From an uncultured Solirubrobacteraceae bacterium (GTDB lineage: Bacteria; Actinomycetota; Thermoleophilia; Solirubrobacterales; Solirubrobacteraceae), in contig CADCVQ010000147.1 of NCBI GenBank assembly GCA_902806175.1, positions 1 through 48,417 on the forward strand: a DNA stretch of 48,417 nucleotides. The letters run 5' to 3'. Shown one piece after another: positions 32,376-41,001 of this stretch. Below the pieces are notes generated by a model. It was not told the DNA's origin, made no database searches, and worked only from the letters and a program-made list of their open reading frames with translations. The position numbers and the translations under genes were made by a program. Numbering within the stretch: position 1 is the first letter of the stretch; the number at the start of each line of letters is the position of its first letter.

Positions 32376-32776
32376 GGTCGCGGCGCGCCGGGGCGGCCTG
32401 GCGCCGCGGGCGGCTCGCCCCGATCGCCCGGTCCCGGCATGAACGACTCCGGGATCCTCAGCGTTCCGTCGGGCTCGCCCGTGATGCCGTCCGGCGGCCA
32501 GCGCTGGGGAAACGGCGGGCGCTTCCAGACCCACTGCTCGCCGCAGTAGGCGTAGTGGAAGCGGATCGACTTCAACAGGTCACGGCGGTGGTCCGGGCAG
32601 GCGTAGCGGCGCGGCCCGAGCAGGCCGCCGGCGTGCCACACGAGCCACTTACCGGGCATCGCGTCGATCAGCTCACCGAAGAGATCCTCGCGCGTCGAGG
32701 CTCCGATCGAGCTGCGCGTGGCGTCGTCGGGCAGGCAGCCGCAGACGTCGCATCTGAACCAGTAGCGAACCGGCAT
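32372..32776 (-). CDS. Hypothetical zinc-ribbon-like protein
   Basis: 134 residues. The N-terminus MPVRYWFRCDVCGCLPDD has a CxxCxC group, and a later RRYACPDHRRD followed by HYAYCGEQW may supply further ligands, consistent with a structural metal site. The C-terminal 35 residues are Pro/Gly/Arg-rich and probably disordered. It is divergent from the metal importer and convergent with the previous gene. Function unknown. Confidence 0.65.
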   Translation of the reverse strand: MPVRYWFRCDVCGCLPDDATRSSIGASTREDLFGELIDAMPGKWLVWHAGGLLGPRRYACPDHRRDLLKSIRFHYAYCGEQWVWKRPPFPQRWPPDGITGEPDGTLRIPESFMPGPGDRGEPPAAPGRPGAPRP

Positions 32777-32796
32777 GAGCGTGCAAGCGTATGCTG

Positions 32797-32815
32797 ATTG
32801 CGACCTTGTGGCAAT
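32797..32815. promoter_or_regulatory. Candidate Fur/Zur-type operator
   Basis: A 19-bp imperfect palindrome, ATTGCGACCTTGTGGCAAT, with seven of eight matching positions per arm (ATTGCnAC and GTnGCAAT). It ends 23 bases before the start of the metal-binding lipoprotein gene. Size and placement fit an operator of a Fur-family repressor such as the one encoded at 35.5 kb; binding is inferred. Confidence 0.55.
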
Positions 32816-32838
32816 AGCGGTACGTTGCGGCCGAGTCG

Positions 32839-33855
32839 ATGCTCGCGCGTGTTCGCCATCTGCCGCTGCTGTGCCTCGTGCTGTCGCTCGCGATCGCGAG
32901 CAGCGGCTGTGGCCGCGACGATCCCGACGCCGCGTCGGCGGGCGGCGCCAGGCTGCGGATCGGGACGACGGTCGCGCCGATCACGAACATCGTCGCGAAC
33001 ATCGGCGGCGATCGCGTGCGGATCACCGGCATCGTCCCCGAGGGGACGAACTCGCATACGTTCGAGCCCAAGCCGAGCGTCGCCGAGCTGCTCGCGGGGC
33101 TCGACGTGCTCTACGTCAACGGCCTCAAGCTCGAGGAGCCCACGAAAGAGCTTGCCGCGGACAACCTCGCCGACGACGGTGAGATCATCGAGCTCGGGAC
33201 GCTGTCGATCCGGCCGAGCGAGTACGCCTACGACGTCTCGTTTCCGAGGTCCGGCGGCAAGCCCAACCCGCACCTTTGGACACACCCGAAGTACGCGCTG
33301 AAGTACGCCGAGATCGTGCGCGCGGACCTCAGCAGGCGCGACCCCGACAACGCCGCCTACTTCGCCGCGAATCTCGAGCGCTTCCGGGCCGAGGTGCGCG
33401 CACTGGACAAGGCGATGCGGACGGCGTTCGCGACGATCCCGCGCCCCAGGCGCAAGCTTCTGACCTACCACGACGCCTACGCCTACTTCGGCCGCGACTA
33501 CGGCTGGGACATCATCGGCGCGATCCAGGTCGCGAACTTCGAGGACCCGACGCCGAAGGAGGTCGCGCGCCTGATCGACCAGGTCAGGCAGACGAAGGTC
33601 AGCGCGATCTTCGGCTCCGAGGTCTTCCCGAGCCCTGTGCTCGAGCAGATCGGCAGGGAGGCCGACGTCACGTATGTCGACGTCCTGCGCGACGACGACC
33701 TGCCGGGCGAGCCGGGCGATCCGGAGCATTCGTGGATCGGCCTCATGCGCTTTGACTACGTGGCGATGACCGAGGCCATGGGCGGCGACGCCGGCGCCCT
33801 GAAGGCGCTTCAGGCCGGCGACGTGGCCCCCGACACGGCGTCCTATCCGCAATGA
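32839..33855 (+). CDS. Zinc/manganese-type ABC transporter substrate-binding lipoprotein
   Basis: 338 residues. A lipoprotein signal peptide ends at SSGC (Cys about 24), followed by a cluster A-I metal-binding protein: IVPEGTNSHTFEPKPS, PHLWTHPKYALKYAEIV, LLTYHDAYAYFGRDYGWDIIGA and an IFGSEVFPSP block supply the typical His/His/His/acid ligands. It captures Zn2+ or Mn2+ outside the membrane. There is no long His-rich loop, which leaves zinc versus manganese open. No clear ribosome-binding site is visible upstream. First gene of a three-gene importer. Confidence 0.92.
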   Translation: MLARVRHLPLLCLVLSLAIASSGCGRDDPDAASAGGARLRIGTTVAPITNIVANIGGDRVRITGIVPEGTNSHTFEPKPSVAELLAGLDVLYVNGLKLEEPTKELAADNLADDGEIIELGTLSIRPSEYAYDVSFPRSGGKPNPHLWTHPKYALKYAEIVRADLSRRDPDNAAYFAANLERFRAEVRALDKAMRTAFATIPRPRRKLLTYHDAYAYFGRDYGWDIIGAIQVANFEDPTPKEVARLIDQVRQTKVSAIFGSEVFPSPVLEQIGREADVTYVDVLRDDDLPGEPGDPEHSWIGLMRFDYVAMTEAMGGDAGALKALQAGDVAPDTASYPQ

Positions 33856-34640
33856 CCGGTCGCCACGAGCTGCTCGCGCTGACCGGCGTCACCTGCGGCT
33901 ACGTCGACGAGGCGGTCCTCGTCGGCGTCGACCTCACGATCCACGACCGCGAGTTCGTCGGGATCGTCGGCCCGTCGGGCGCGGGCAAGACCACCGCGCT
34001 GCGAGTCCTCGCCGGCAGCATGCACCCCGCGCGCGGCCGCGTCGCACGGCGCCCGGGGCTGCGGATGGCCTACGTCCCGCAGGTCGAGACGATCAACTGG
34101 AGCTTTCCCGTGACGGTCTTCGAGTGCGTGCTGATGGCGCGCGTGACGGGCCGCAGGCTGCCGTGGGCCAGCCGTGCCGAGCGCGCGCAGGTTGCCGACG
34201 TGCTGGCGCGGCTGGACATCGGCGATCTGGCCGACCGTCACATTCGCGAGCTGTCGGGCGGACAGCAGCAGCGCGTGTTCATCGCGCGCGCGCTGCTCGG
34301 CGAGCCGCAGCTGCTGCTGATGGACGAGCCGACGTCGGGCGTCGACGTGCGCCTGCGCCACGAGATCATGCACCTGCTCGACGACCTCAACTCGCGCGGC
34401 ATGGCGATCGTCCTGACGACGCACGACCTCAACGGGATCGCCGCGCACCTGCCGCGCATCGTGTGCCTGAACCGCAGCGTCATCGGCGACGGCGCGCCGC
34501 ACGAGGTCCTCAACGCCGACGTGCTCGAGCGCACCTACGGCGCGAGCATGCAGGTGCTCGAGCACGGCGGGATGCCCGTCGTCGTCGACGGCTATCGCCG
34601 CGCGCACGCGCCGCACCATGCCGAGAGCCACCACGCATGA
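33852..34640 (+). CDS. Metal ABC transporter ATP-binding protein
   Basis: 262 residues, ATGA overlap with the binding-protein gene. Walker A is GPSGAGKTT, the signature motif LSGGQQQRV, Walker B LLLMDEPTSG and the switch His lies in TTHDLNG. The protein ends in a His-containing tail (HAPHHAESHHA) that could sense or buffer metal. It energises the importer with the adjacent permease. Confidence 0.95.
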   Translation: MTGRHELLALTGVTCGYVDEAVLVGVDLTIHDREFVGIVGPSGAGKTTALRVLAGSMHPARGRVARRPGLRMAYVPQVETINWSFPVTVFECVLMARVTGRRLPWASRAERAQVADVLARLDIGDLADRHIRELSGGQQQRVFIARALLGEPQLLLMDEPTSGVDVRLRHEIMHLLDDLNSRGMAIVLTTHDLNGIAAHLPRIVCLNRSVIGDGAPHEVLNADVLERTYGASMQVLEHGGMPVVVDGYRRAHAPHHAESHHA

Positions 34641-35500
34641 TCGACGAGCTCCTGCGCCCCTTTGACTTCGAGTTCTTTCGCAACGGTCTGCTCGTCGCCA
34701 CGATGGCGGGCGCGCTGTGCGGCGCGATCGGCGTCTACGTCGTGCTGAAGGGCATGAGCTACATCGGCCACGGGCTGTCGCACGCGCTGTTCGGCGGCTT
34801 TGCCGCAAGCTCGTTGCTGGGCGTGAACTTCCTGCTCGGCGCCGGTGCGTGGGGGATCGCCTCGGCGCTCATGATCAACACGGTGACGCGGCGGCGGGTG
34901 ATCGGTTCCGACGCGGCGATCGGTGTGATCACGACGGCGTCGTTCGCGCTCGGGCTGGCGCTGTTCGCGCTGTTCGGGACCGCGGGGCGCAGCTTCGACG
35001 CGGCGCTGTTCGGCAGCATCCTCGGCGTCGGGACAGACGACGTGATCGCGATCTTCGTGGTCAGCATCCTGGCGTTCGCGCTGATCTTCCTGCGCTACCG
35101 GGCGCTGCTGTTCACGACGTTCGATCCCGAGGTGGCCGATGTCGCGGGCGTCGACACCGCGCGGATGGACGCCCTGCTGACCGTGGTGCTGGCGTGCTCG
35201 ATCCTCGCGACGATGCAGGTGCTCGGCGTCACGCTCGTCGCGGCGGTGCTCGTCATCCCGGCGGCGATCGCGCGGATGCTGACCAACTCGTTCGCGCGCA
35301 TGTTGCAGTTCGCCACCGGGATCGGCGCGGTCTGCGGCTTCGTCGGGATGAACCTCAGCTATCACCTGGACGTGCAGTCGGGCCCGACGATCGTGCTCAC
35401 CGCGGCGACGCTGTTTGCGATCGTCTTCGTCACGACCGGCGTGACGGGCCGGCGGCGCGCGGCCGCGATCACCGCGCGCGGGCCGGTCGCGGCGCGCTGA
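34637..35500 (+). CDS. Metal ABC transporter permease
   Basis: 287 residues, ATGA overlap. It has about eight hydrophobic segments and the ABC-3 family pattern: GVYVVLKGMSYIGHGLSHALFGG near residue 34 and VLGVTLVAAVLVIPAAIARML near 205. It forms the membrane channel of the zinc/manganese-type importer. A convergent Fur-family gene begins its stop only 9 bases downstream. Confidence 0.94.
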   Translation: MIDELLRPFDFEFFRNGLLVATMAGALCGAIGVYVVLKGMSYIGHGLSHALFGGFAASSLLGVNFLLGAGAWGIASALMINTVTRRRVIGSDAAIGVITTASFALGLALFALFGTAGRSFDAALFGSILGVGTDDVIAIFVVSILAFALIFLRYRALLFTTFDPEVADVAGVDTARMDALLTVVLACSILATMQVLGVTLVAAVLVIPAAIARMLTNSFARMLQFATGIGAVCGFVGMNLSYHLDVQSGPTIVLTAATLFAIVFVTTGVTGRRRAAAITARGPVAAR

Positions 35501-35509
35501 GCGCTCGCT

Positions 35510-36028
35510 TCAGTCCTCACGCGCGCCGCGCCCGCCGTTGCGCTTCTTCGCGCAGCGCGCGCAGAGCCCGACGATCGGGAAGTGCGAGAAGCGCGCCTCG
35601 AAGCCCGACAGATCGCGGACGGCGTCGCGGACGCCGTCGAGCGCCGCCGGCTGCACCGACTCGAGCGCCCCGCACGACTCGCACGCGAGGTACTCGCGGT
35701 CGCCGAATCCCTCGAGCACGTAGCGGCCGGGGCCGTGGCCGGCGTGGAAGTGGCGCACGAGGCCGAGCTCGCCGAGTGTCTCGAGGTTGCGGTAGACCGA
35801 CGCGATGTCCGACTGCGTCATCTTGCCGCCGAGGCCGTCGGCGATCTCCTCCGCCGAGATCGGCGCGCGCGCGGCGAGCAGCGCCTCGAGCACGAGCCGG
35901 CGGGCCGACGTGAGGCGCAGACCGCTCGCGCGAACGACGTCGATGGCCTCGTCGAGGTCGGCGACCACGACGGGTTGGCGGTCAGGAGAAACGGTCACGA
36001 TCCTGCGCGCAAACTTAGCGGACCGCAC
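35510..36028 (-). CDS. Fur-family metalloregulator (probably Zur-like)
   Basis: 172 residues. The winged-helix domain (GLRLTSARRLVLEALLAARAPISAEEIADGL..KMTQSDIASVYRNLETLGELGLVRHFHAGHGPGRYVL) and the dimerisation domain with HFHAGHG and two structural CxxC pairs (CESC and CARC) fit Fur/Zur. The start at 36028 (GTG) is the longest; another GTG at 35998 begins closer to the conserved region, and neither has a clear ribosome-binding site. Its neighbourhood with the metal importer and the 19-bp palindrome supports zinc-dependent repression, by inference. Confidence 0.9.
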   Translation of the reverse strand: MRSAKFARRIVTVSPDRQPVVVADLDEAIDVVRASGLRLTSARRLVLEALLAARAPISAEEIADGLGGKMTQSDIASVYRNLETLGELGLVRHFHAGHGPGRYVLEGFGDREYLACESCGALESVQPAALDGVRDAVRDLSGFEARFSHFPIVGLCARCAKKRNGGRGARED

Positions 36029-36053
36029 GTCCTGCGGGCAGATGCAGGGCGGA

Positions 36054-36221
36054 TCAGTCCTCCGGCGGCCGGTGGCGCAGCACGCCGACGATCCCGCTGG
36101 CGAACATGCCCAGCACGAGCAGCGCGACCAGGGTCAGAAAGGTGATCCCGGAGGTCACTGCGACGTAGACGGTGAGCGCGGACAGCATCCCGATGAACAG
36201 CATCGCCGCGGCGAGGATCAC
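36054..36221 (-). CDS. Small two-helix membrane protein
   Basis: 55 residues from the GTG at 36221, 10 bases after the rhomboid stop. Two hydrophobic segments (about 1-21 and 25-46) are followed by a short basic/acidic tail RHRPPED. No ribosome-binding site is obvious, so an upstream start or coupling to the rhomboid gene is possible. No family recognised. Confidence 0.5.
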   Translation of the reverse strand: MILAAAMLFIGMLSALTVYVAVTSGITFLTLVALLVLGMFASGIVGVLRHRPPED

Positions 36222-36231
36222 GCCGCGCGGG

Positions 36232-37005
36232 CTAATACACGGGGTACTTCGGCGGCACCGTGTAGTCCTTCTTGCGGCTGGCGAAGAACTTGATCAGCAG
36301 CAGCCCGAAGACGAAGCCGCCGATGTGTGCGAAGTACGCGACGCCGCCGCCACCGCCCGCAGGAGTGGCCGTCTCGGCGACGCCGTAGAACAGCTGCAGC
36401 AAGAACCACAGGCCCAGGACGAGCATGGCGGGCAGCTCGAGGATCGTGAAGAAGAACACGATGAAGATGATCGTCACGACGCGCGCGCGCGGATAGAGCA
36501 GGATGTAGCCGCCGAGGACGGCTGCCACAGCCCCCGACGCGCCGATCGTCGGCACCGCGGCGTCGAGGTCGATCACGGTCTGCGCCAGCAGCGCCGTGAT
36601 CCCGCCGAGCAGGTAGAACGCGGTGAACTTCACGTGGCCCATCGAGTCCTCGACGTTGTTGCCGAAGATCCACAGAAACAGCATGTTGCCGCCGAGGTGC
36701 AGGATGCTGCCGTGCATGAACATCGACGTGAAGACCGTGAGGATCGCCGGCGGCTGGTCGGGCGCCGTACCCTGGACGCCCGGCTGCCCCTCGCAGGCGA
36801 TCTGCTCTGCGGCGATCGCGCACTCCTTGCCGGGGTGCGTGATCTCGTAGGGGATCGCCCCGTAGTCGACCACGATCTGGTCATCGGGTCCGCTGAGGAT
36901 GCCGCCGCGCTGCAGCAGGAAGTACGCGATCACGTTGATCACGATGAACGCGATCGTCACGTACGCCGTGCGGTCGGTCGGGATGTTGTCCTTGAGCGGG
37001 AACAC
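36232..37005 (-). CDS. Rhomboid-family intramembrane serine protease
   Basis: 257 residues. Catalytic Ser157 lies in IGASGAV and the partner His227 in YFAHIGGFVFG; the GGNMLFLWIFGNNVED segment of the family is at 105-120. About six membrane helices, plus a loop after the first helix with two cysteines (near 62 and 71). Rhomboids cut transmembrane substrates within the bilayer; the target here is unknown. Confidence 0.95.
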   Translation of the reverse strand: MFPLKDNIPTDRTAYVTIAFIVINVIAYFLLQRGGILSGPDDQIVVDYGAIPYEITHPGKECAIAAEQIACEGQPGVQGTAPDQPPAILTVFTSMFMHGSILHLGGNMLFLWIFGNNVEDSMGHVKFTAFYLLGGITALLAQTVIDLDAAVPTIGASGAVAAVLGGYILLYPRARVVTIIFIVFFFTILELPAMLVLGLWFLLQLFYGVAETATPAGGGGGVAYFAHIGGFVFGLLLIKFFASRKKDYTVPPKYPVY

Positions 37006-37059
37006 GCGGGCTCGCGCGGACCCTACCCTGCGCCGCAGCCCAGCGGCCGATGCCGCGGC

Positions 37060-37632
37060 TCAGGCGCGCGCGATCCGCGCCTGCACGGCCGCCATGAGGT
37101 CGCCGGGCACGCCGGTCGGGTCGATCAGCCGCTCGAGCGCGAGCCCGTTGGCGAGCGCCAGGCTGACGATCGCCCAGCGCTCGCTGCCCAGCGGGCTGTC
37201 CTGCGGGCCGATCGCGGCGAGGCCGTCGCGAAAGCGACGGTAGCGCGCGGAGAACTCCTCCAGCACGGCCGGCTCGCGCGCCGCGTGCGTCCAGAACTCG
37301 ATCGAGAGCAGGAGAAACTGCGTGTTGCGCTCGTCGACCGGGCGCTCGGCGATCGCGCGGAAGCGCGACTCGTCGTCGGGGTGAGGGTCCAGCAGGGCGC
37401 GCAGCTCCTCCAGGCGGCGCTCCATCACCTGGTCGAAGAGCGCGAGGAAGAGCCCGGCCTTGCTCTTGAACGTCGAGTAGACGGCGCCCTTCGTGTAGCC
37501 GGCGTCGTCGGCGATGTCGTCCAGCGACGTCCCGTGGTAGCCGTGGACGAAGAAGCGCCGCTCGGCGGCCTCGATGAGCTCGGCGCGCGTCCGGGCGCTG
37601 CGTTCGGCGCGGGTCGGACGCGCGCCGGCCAT
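37060..37632 (-). CDS. TetR-family regulator
   Basis: 190 residues. The first 60 residues hold the TetR helix-turn-helix (ELIEAAERRFFVHGYHGTSLDDIADDAGYTKGAVYSTFKSKAGLFLALFD), followed by a variable ligand-binding helical domain. It begins one base after the stop of the upstream GST-like gene, so the two are co-transcribed. Repeated boxes before the GST-like gene are its likely operator, giving autoregulation. Confidence 0.95.
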   Translation of the reverse strand: MAGARPTRAERSARTRAELIEAAERRFFVHGYHGTSLDDIADDAGYTKGAVYSTFKSKAGLFLALFDQVMERRLEELRALLDPHPDDESRFRAIAERPVDERNTQFLLLSIEFWTHAAREPAVLEEFSARYRRFRDGLAAIGPQDSPLGSERWAIVSLALANGLALERLIDPTGVPGDLMAAVQARIARA

Positions 37633-37633
37633 G

Positions 37634-38434
37634 TCAGGCGCTCCGCGTGCGCAGGGGCGCGGCGATCTTCGTGTCGTGGTCGTCGTCGTGGCGTTCGCGC
37701 TCGCGCATCAGCGCCATCCACTCCTCCGGCACGACCGGGCCGAGGTGGCCCTCGTAGTCCGGTGCCACGCGGCGCGCGAACTGCGCTGCGGGGCGGCCCT
37801 CGATGTACGGCGCGAAGTCGTCGGACAACAGCAGCGCCGAGACGTTGACGGCGATCTGGTAGTCGGCGGCGTTGAGCTCCGCGCCGCCGAGCAGCCCCTC
37901 GGCAAGCCAGGCGTCGATCTGGTCCAGGCGCGACGCCAGCAGCCCGACGTCCTCGCGACCGGCGTCATCCGACGCCCGGTGCACGCCGGCGGCGAGCTTG
38001 ATGATCACTGGCGCCCACATGCGCACGAGCGTGCGGCGCAGCGGGCCGCCACGGCCGAGGATGCTCATGAAGGCCCTGCGGTCGCGGCGGCTCGCGCAGT
38101 AGAAGATCCGGCGCGTCGCGTTCTGCAGCTCCTCGCCCCAGCGCTCGGCGTGCTCGACGGCCAGCCGCGCCTGCGGGTCGGCCGGGAACAGGGGCTTGTC
38201 GGGATACAGCTCGTCGAGAGCGCGCGCGATCCAACGCGTGCCCTGCACGCGAACGCCGCCGACCTTGATCGCCGGGACGCTCATCGTGGTGAAGCCCATC
38301 ACGAGCATCATCGGCGCATGCGCGGCCGGCGGCAGCTTCACGAATGTGTAGTCCAAGCCCTTGTGCTCGAGCATGAGGCGACCCGTGTAGACCGCGTTTG
38401 AGCCCATGAAGCCGTACAGCTTTACCTGTGCCAC
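37634..38434 (-). CDS. Glutathione S-transferase-like protein
   Basis: 266 residues from the GTG at 38434, with AAGGAG seven bases upstream. The N-terminal thioredoxin-like domain (VKLYGFMGSNAVYTGRLMLEHKGLDYTFVKL, with VPAIKVGG and an altered SNAI-type segment) is followed by an all-helical GST C-terminal domain (AELNAADYQIAVNVSALL). Actinobacteria mostly lack glutathione, so the thiol substrate is open. The divergent TetR-type repeats and the downstream TetR gene suggest inducible detoxification. Confidence 0.85.
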   Translation of the reverse strand: MAQVKLYGFMGSNAVYTGRLMLEHKGLDYTFVKLPPAAHAPMMLVMGFTTMSVPAIKVGGVRVQGTRWIARALDELYPDKPLFPADPQARLAVEHAERWGEELQNATRRIFYCASRRDRRAFMSILGRGGPLRRTLVRMWAPVIIKLAAGVHRASDDAGREDVGLLASRLDQIDAWLAEGLLGGAELNAADYQIAVNVSALLLSDDFAPYIEGRPAAQFARRVAPDYEGHLGPVVPEEWMALMRERERHDDDHDTKIAAPLRTRSA

Positions 38435-38480
38435 CCGAATCTCCTTGTTTCCCCGTCGCGCACTGTCCGTTCGGTGCACG

Positions 38481-38510
38481 TACCGTCAGTATCTTGATAC
38501 CGCCGGTATC
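38481..38510. promoter_or_regulatory. Tandem repeat operator before the GST-like/TetR operon
   Basis: Two 13-bp copies TACCGTCAGTATC (38481-38493) and TACCGCCGGTATC (38498-38510) are 17 bp apart; the second forms the palindrome GATACC-GCC-GGTATC with its neighbours. This is the usual size and symmetry of TetR operators, placed in the 81-base gap upstream of the GST-like gene. Confidence 0.65.
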
Positions 38511-38515
38511 CTACG

Positions 38516-39502
38516 TCAAGCCGGGATGGCGGCGAGCGGGCCATCGCCCGGCTCGTCCTGCGCGATGTGCTGGTCGGCGTGATAGCTGGATCGCACGAGC
38601 GGCCCGGCGGCGATGTGCTCGAAGCCGAGCTCGTAGGCCGCGACTTCCAGCGCCTTGAACTCGTCCGGATGCCAGTAGCGCACGACCGGCAGGTGGCGCT
38701 CGGTCGGGCGCAGGTACTGGCCGACGGTGAGCACCTGCACGCCGTGCTCGCGCAGGATCGCGAAGGTCTGCACCATCTCGTCGTGCGTCTCCCCGAGGCC
38801 GACCATCAGCCCCGACTTCGTCGTCACCTCATCGCCGCCCATCTCCTTGGCGTTGCGCAGGACGCGGCAGGAGCGCTCGAAGCGCGACCCGCGCCGCGCG
38901 ACCGGATACAGCCGCGGCACGACCTCGACGTTGTGGTTGAAGACGTCGGGGCGCTCCGCGATCACCTTCGCAAGCGGCATCTCCTGGCCGCGGAAGTCGG
39001 GCGTCAGCACCTCGACCTTGCAGCGGGGCGCCTGGCGGCGGACCTGGCGGATCACGCCGACGAAGGCCGACGCGCCGTAGTCGGGCAGGTCGTCGCGGTC
39101 GACGGACGTGATGACCGCGTGACGCAGCCCCATCTGCGCGATCGAGCGCGCGACGCGCGCCGGCTCGAGCGGGTCGTTCCACGTCGGCTTTCCCGTGCGC
39201 ACATTGCAGAAGCCGCAGCGCCGCGTGCACGTGTCGCCGAGGATCATGAAGGTCGCCGTCCCCCGCTCCCAGCACTCGCCGACGTTCGGGCACGCCGCCT
39301 CCTGGCAGACCGTGTGCAGGTTTTCGTCCCTGATGAGCTGCGTCAGCTCGCGGTAGCGCTCCCCGCCCGGCGCCGGGACCTTGAACCAGGGCGGCTTGCG
39401 CTCGCGCATCGGGCGCACGTCGGGACCGAGCACGCTGAGCACGTCCATCCCGCCGGGATTGGCGCGCGAGCGCGTGGAGAGCCTGCGTTCCTCGGTGGCC
39501 AT
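38516..39502 (-). CDS. lipA: Lipoyl synthase LipA
   Basis: 328 residues. A radical-SAM enzyme that inserts two sulfurs into protein-bound octanoyl groups. Auxiliary-cluster cysteines are in CQEAACPNVGEC and the SAM-cluster cysteines in CTRRCGFC; the C-terminal RSSYHAD serine motif supplies the auxiliary-cluster serine. It matures the lipoyl domains of the E2 proteins encoded downstream in this window. Third gene of lipB-methyltransferase-lipA. Confidence 0.97.
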   Translation of the reverse strand: MATEERRLSTRSRANPGGMDVLSVLGPDVRPMRERKPPWFKVPAPGGERYRELTQLIRDENLHTVCQEAACPNVGECWERGTATFMILGDTCTRRCGFCNVRTGKPTWNDPLEPARVARSIAQMGLRHAVITSVDRDDLPDYGASAFVGVIRQVRRQAPRCKVEVLTPDFRGQEMPLAKVIAERPDVFNHNVEVVPRLYPVARRGSRFERSCRVLRNAKEMGGDEVTTKSGLMVGLGETHDEMVQTFAILREHGVQVLTVGQYLRPTERHLPVVRYWHPDEFKALEVAAYELGFEHIAAGPLVRSSYHADQHIAQDEPGDGPLAAIPA

Positions 39503-39538
39503 TGCTCTTCTTCGAGGGTAGCGGCCGGCCGGTGGCCA

Positions 39539-40252
39539 CTAGGGCCGGCAGAGGAAGATCAGGTCCGCTGCCAGCAGGCCGTGCCGCGCGGCGTCCTGCG
39601 GCCCGAGCTCGGCGTGCAGGTCGACGACCGCGACGGTGAACCCCGCGGCGTCCAGCCGCTCGCCGATGTCGCGTGCGTAGAGGCGGACGTGGTCGGCCTG
39701 CAGGAACTCGCGCTGGCGGTCGGCCGGCGACGTGATCGCGGGATCCTCGTAGGTGCCCGCGCGGTCGAGCGCCAGCGGAACCATCACAAGACACCAGCCG
39801 TCCGGCGCGGTGACGCGGCGCAGCTCGCGCATCGCGGCCGCGTCGTCGGGCACGTGTTCGAGCACGTGCGAGCACAGCACCGCGTCGAAGGCGCCGTCGG
39901 GCAGCTCCAGCGCGGTGACGTCGAGGTGCAGGTCGACATCCTGGGAGCGGTCGAGGTCGGTCGTGACGTAGCGCAGGCCGGGCCGCTGCGCGAGGCGCTC
40001 GCGCAGGCACCATTCGGGTGAGAAGTGCAGCAGCGACCCGGCGCCGGCGAGCAACTGCGGGCGGCGCTCGAACAGCAGCCACTGCGCGCGGTGGCGCTCG
40101 TGCGATCCGCAGCGCCAGCACAGCGCGTCGGGCCGGTTCCAGTCGTCCTTGAAGCGGTCAAAGCCGTGCTCGCAGAGCGGGCACCGCACCGCGCTGCCGC
40201 GGTGCCGGGCCGTCGCGGCGCGCACGCGGACCGCGGTCGCCAGGCGGTTCAT
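39539..40252 (-). CDS. SAM-dependent methyltransferase with Cys-rich N-terminus
   Basis: 237 residues from the ATG at 40252, which overlaps the lipB stop by ATGA. After a basic N-terminus comes CPLCEHGFDRF and a CWRCGSHERHR block, a likely zinc site, then a class I methyltransferase core: LLHFSPE, VTTDLDRSQDVDLHLDVTALELPDGAFDAVLCSHVLEHVPDD and GWCLVMVPL. The substrate is unknown; similar Zn-finger methyltransferases act in surface polysaccharide loci. Its position between lipB and lipA, with coupling to lipB, is unusual. Confidence 0.85.
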   Translation of the reverse strand: MNRLATAVRVRAATARHRGSAVRCPLCEHGFDRFKDDWNRPDALCWRCGSHERHRAQWLLFERRPQLLAGAGSLLHFSPEWCLRERLAQRPGLRYVTTDLDRSQDVDLHLDVTALELPDGAFDAVLCSHVLEHVPDDAAAMRELRRVTAPDGWCLVMVPLALDRAGTYEDPAITSPADRQREFLQADHVRLYARDIGERLDAAGFTVAVVDLHAELGPQDAARHGLLAADLIFLCRP

Positions 40253-41001
40253 CCGCCGCCGACTGGTCGAGCTGGATGAGATGCCGCTGTGGGCGGCATC
40301 TCGTCCACCTCGGCGTGCAGCCGATCGAGGTGGATCCGTCGCGGCGTCAGTTCGAATGCCTCGGCGAAGCGGGCAGCGGCGCTCGCGCGGACCGCGGGCA
40401 ACGGCAGCGTCGCGCCGCTTGCGCCGGTCTCCTTGATGACCGACGTCATCTGCACGTTGTCCAGCCCGCACGCGACGACCCAGCTGAACGGCTGCAGGTC
40501 GTTCTGGACGTTGATCGCGAAGCCGTGCGTCGTGACGCCGCGCGCGACGTGGACGCCGATCGACGCGATCTTGCGGTCCGCCGCCGTCCACACGCCGGTG
40601 AAGTCGGGGCCATCGCCGGGCCGGGCGTGCGCGGCGATGCCGGCGTCGGCGAGTGTCGCGACGATCGCCTGCTCCATCGTGCGCAGGTAGGCGATGACGT
40701 CGTCGATGCGCATGATCGGATAGCCGACGAGCTGCCCCGGGCCGTGGTAGGTGAGCTTGCCGCCGCGGTCGGTGTCGACGACGTCGATGCCCTGGCTGCG
40801 ATACCAGGCCTCGCCCATCGGCAGCTCGCGCACGTCCGAACGGCGGCCGCGGGTGTAGACGGGCGGATGCTCGAGCAGCAGCAGCGTGTCGCAGATCTCA
40901 TCCTGCTGGCGCGCTGCGCGAACGCGCTCCTGCAGCGCGAGGGCCTCGCGGTAGTCGATCGTCGGCAGGTCGCAGACCCACAGCTCGCGCGCGCCGGTCA
41001 T
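40249..41001 (-). CDS. lipB: Octanoyltransferase LipB
   Basis: 250 residues. It moves octanoate from acyl carrier protein to lipoyl domains. The active-site features are visible: LLEHPPVYTRGRR, GGKLTYHGPGQLVGYPI, the KIASIGVHV segment with the catalytic Lys, and VACGL with the catalytic Cys. It overlaps the LysR gene upstream by four bases and the methyltransferase downstream by four bases. Confidence 0.96.
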   Translation of the reverse strand: MTGARELWVCDLPTIDYREALALQERVRAARQQDEICDTLLLLEHPPVYTRGRRSDVRELPMGEAWYRSQGIDVVDTDRGGKLTYHGPGQLVGYPIMRIDDVIAYLRTMEQAIVATLADAGIAAHARPGDGPDFTGVWTAADRKIASIGVHVARGVTTHGFAINVQNDLQPFSWVVACGLDNVQMTSVIKETGASGATLPLPAVRASAAARFAEAFELTPRRIHLDRLHAEVDEMPPTAASHPARPVGGG

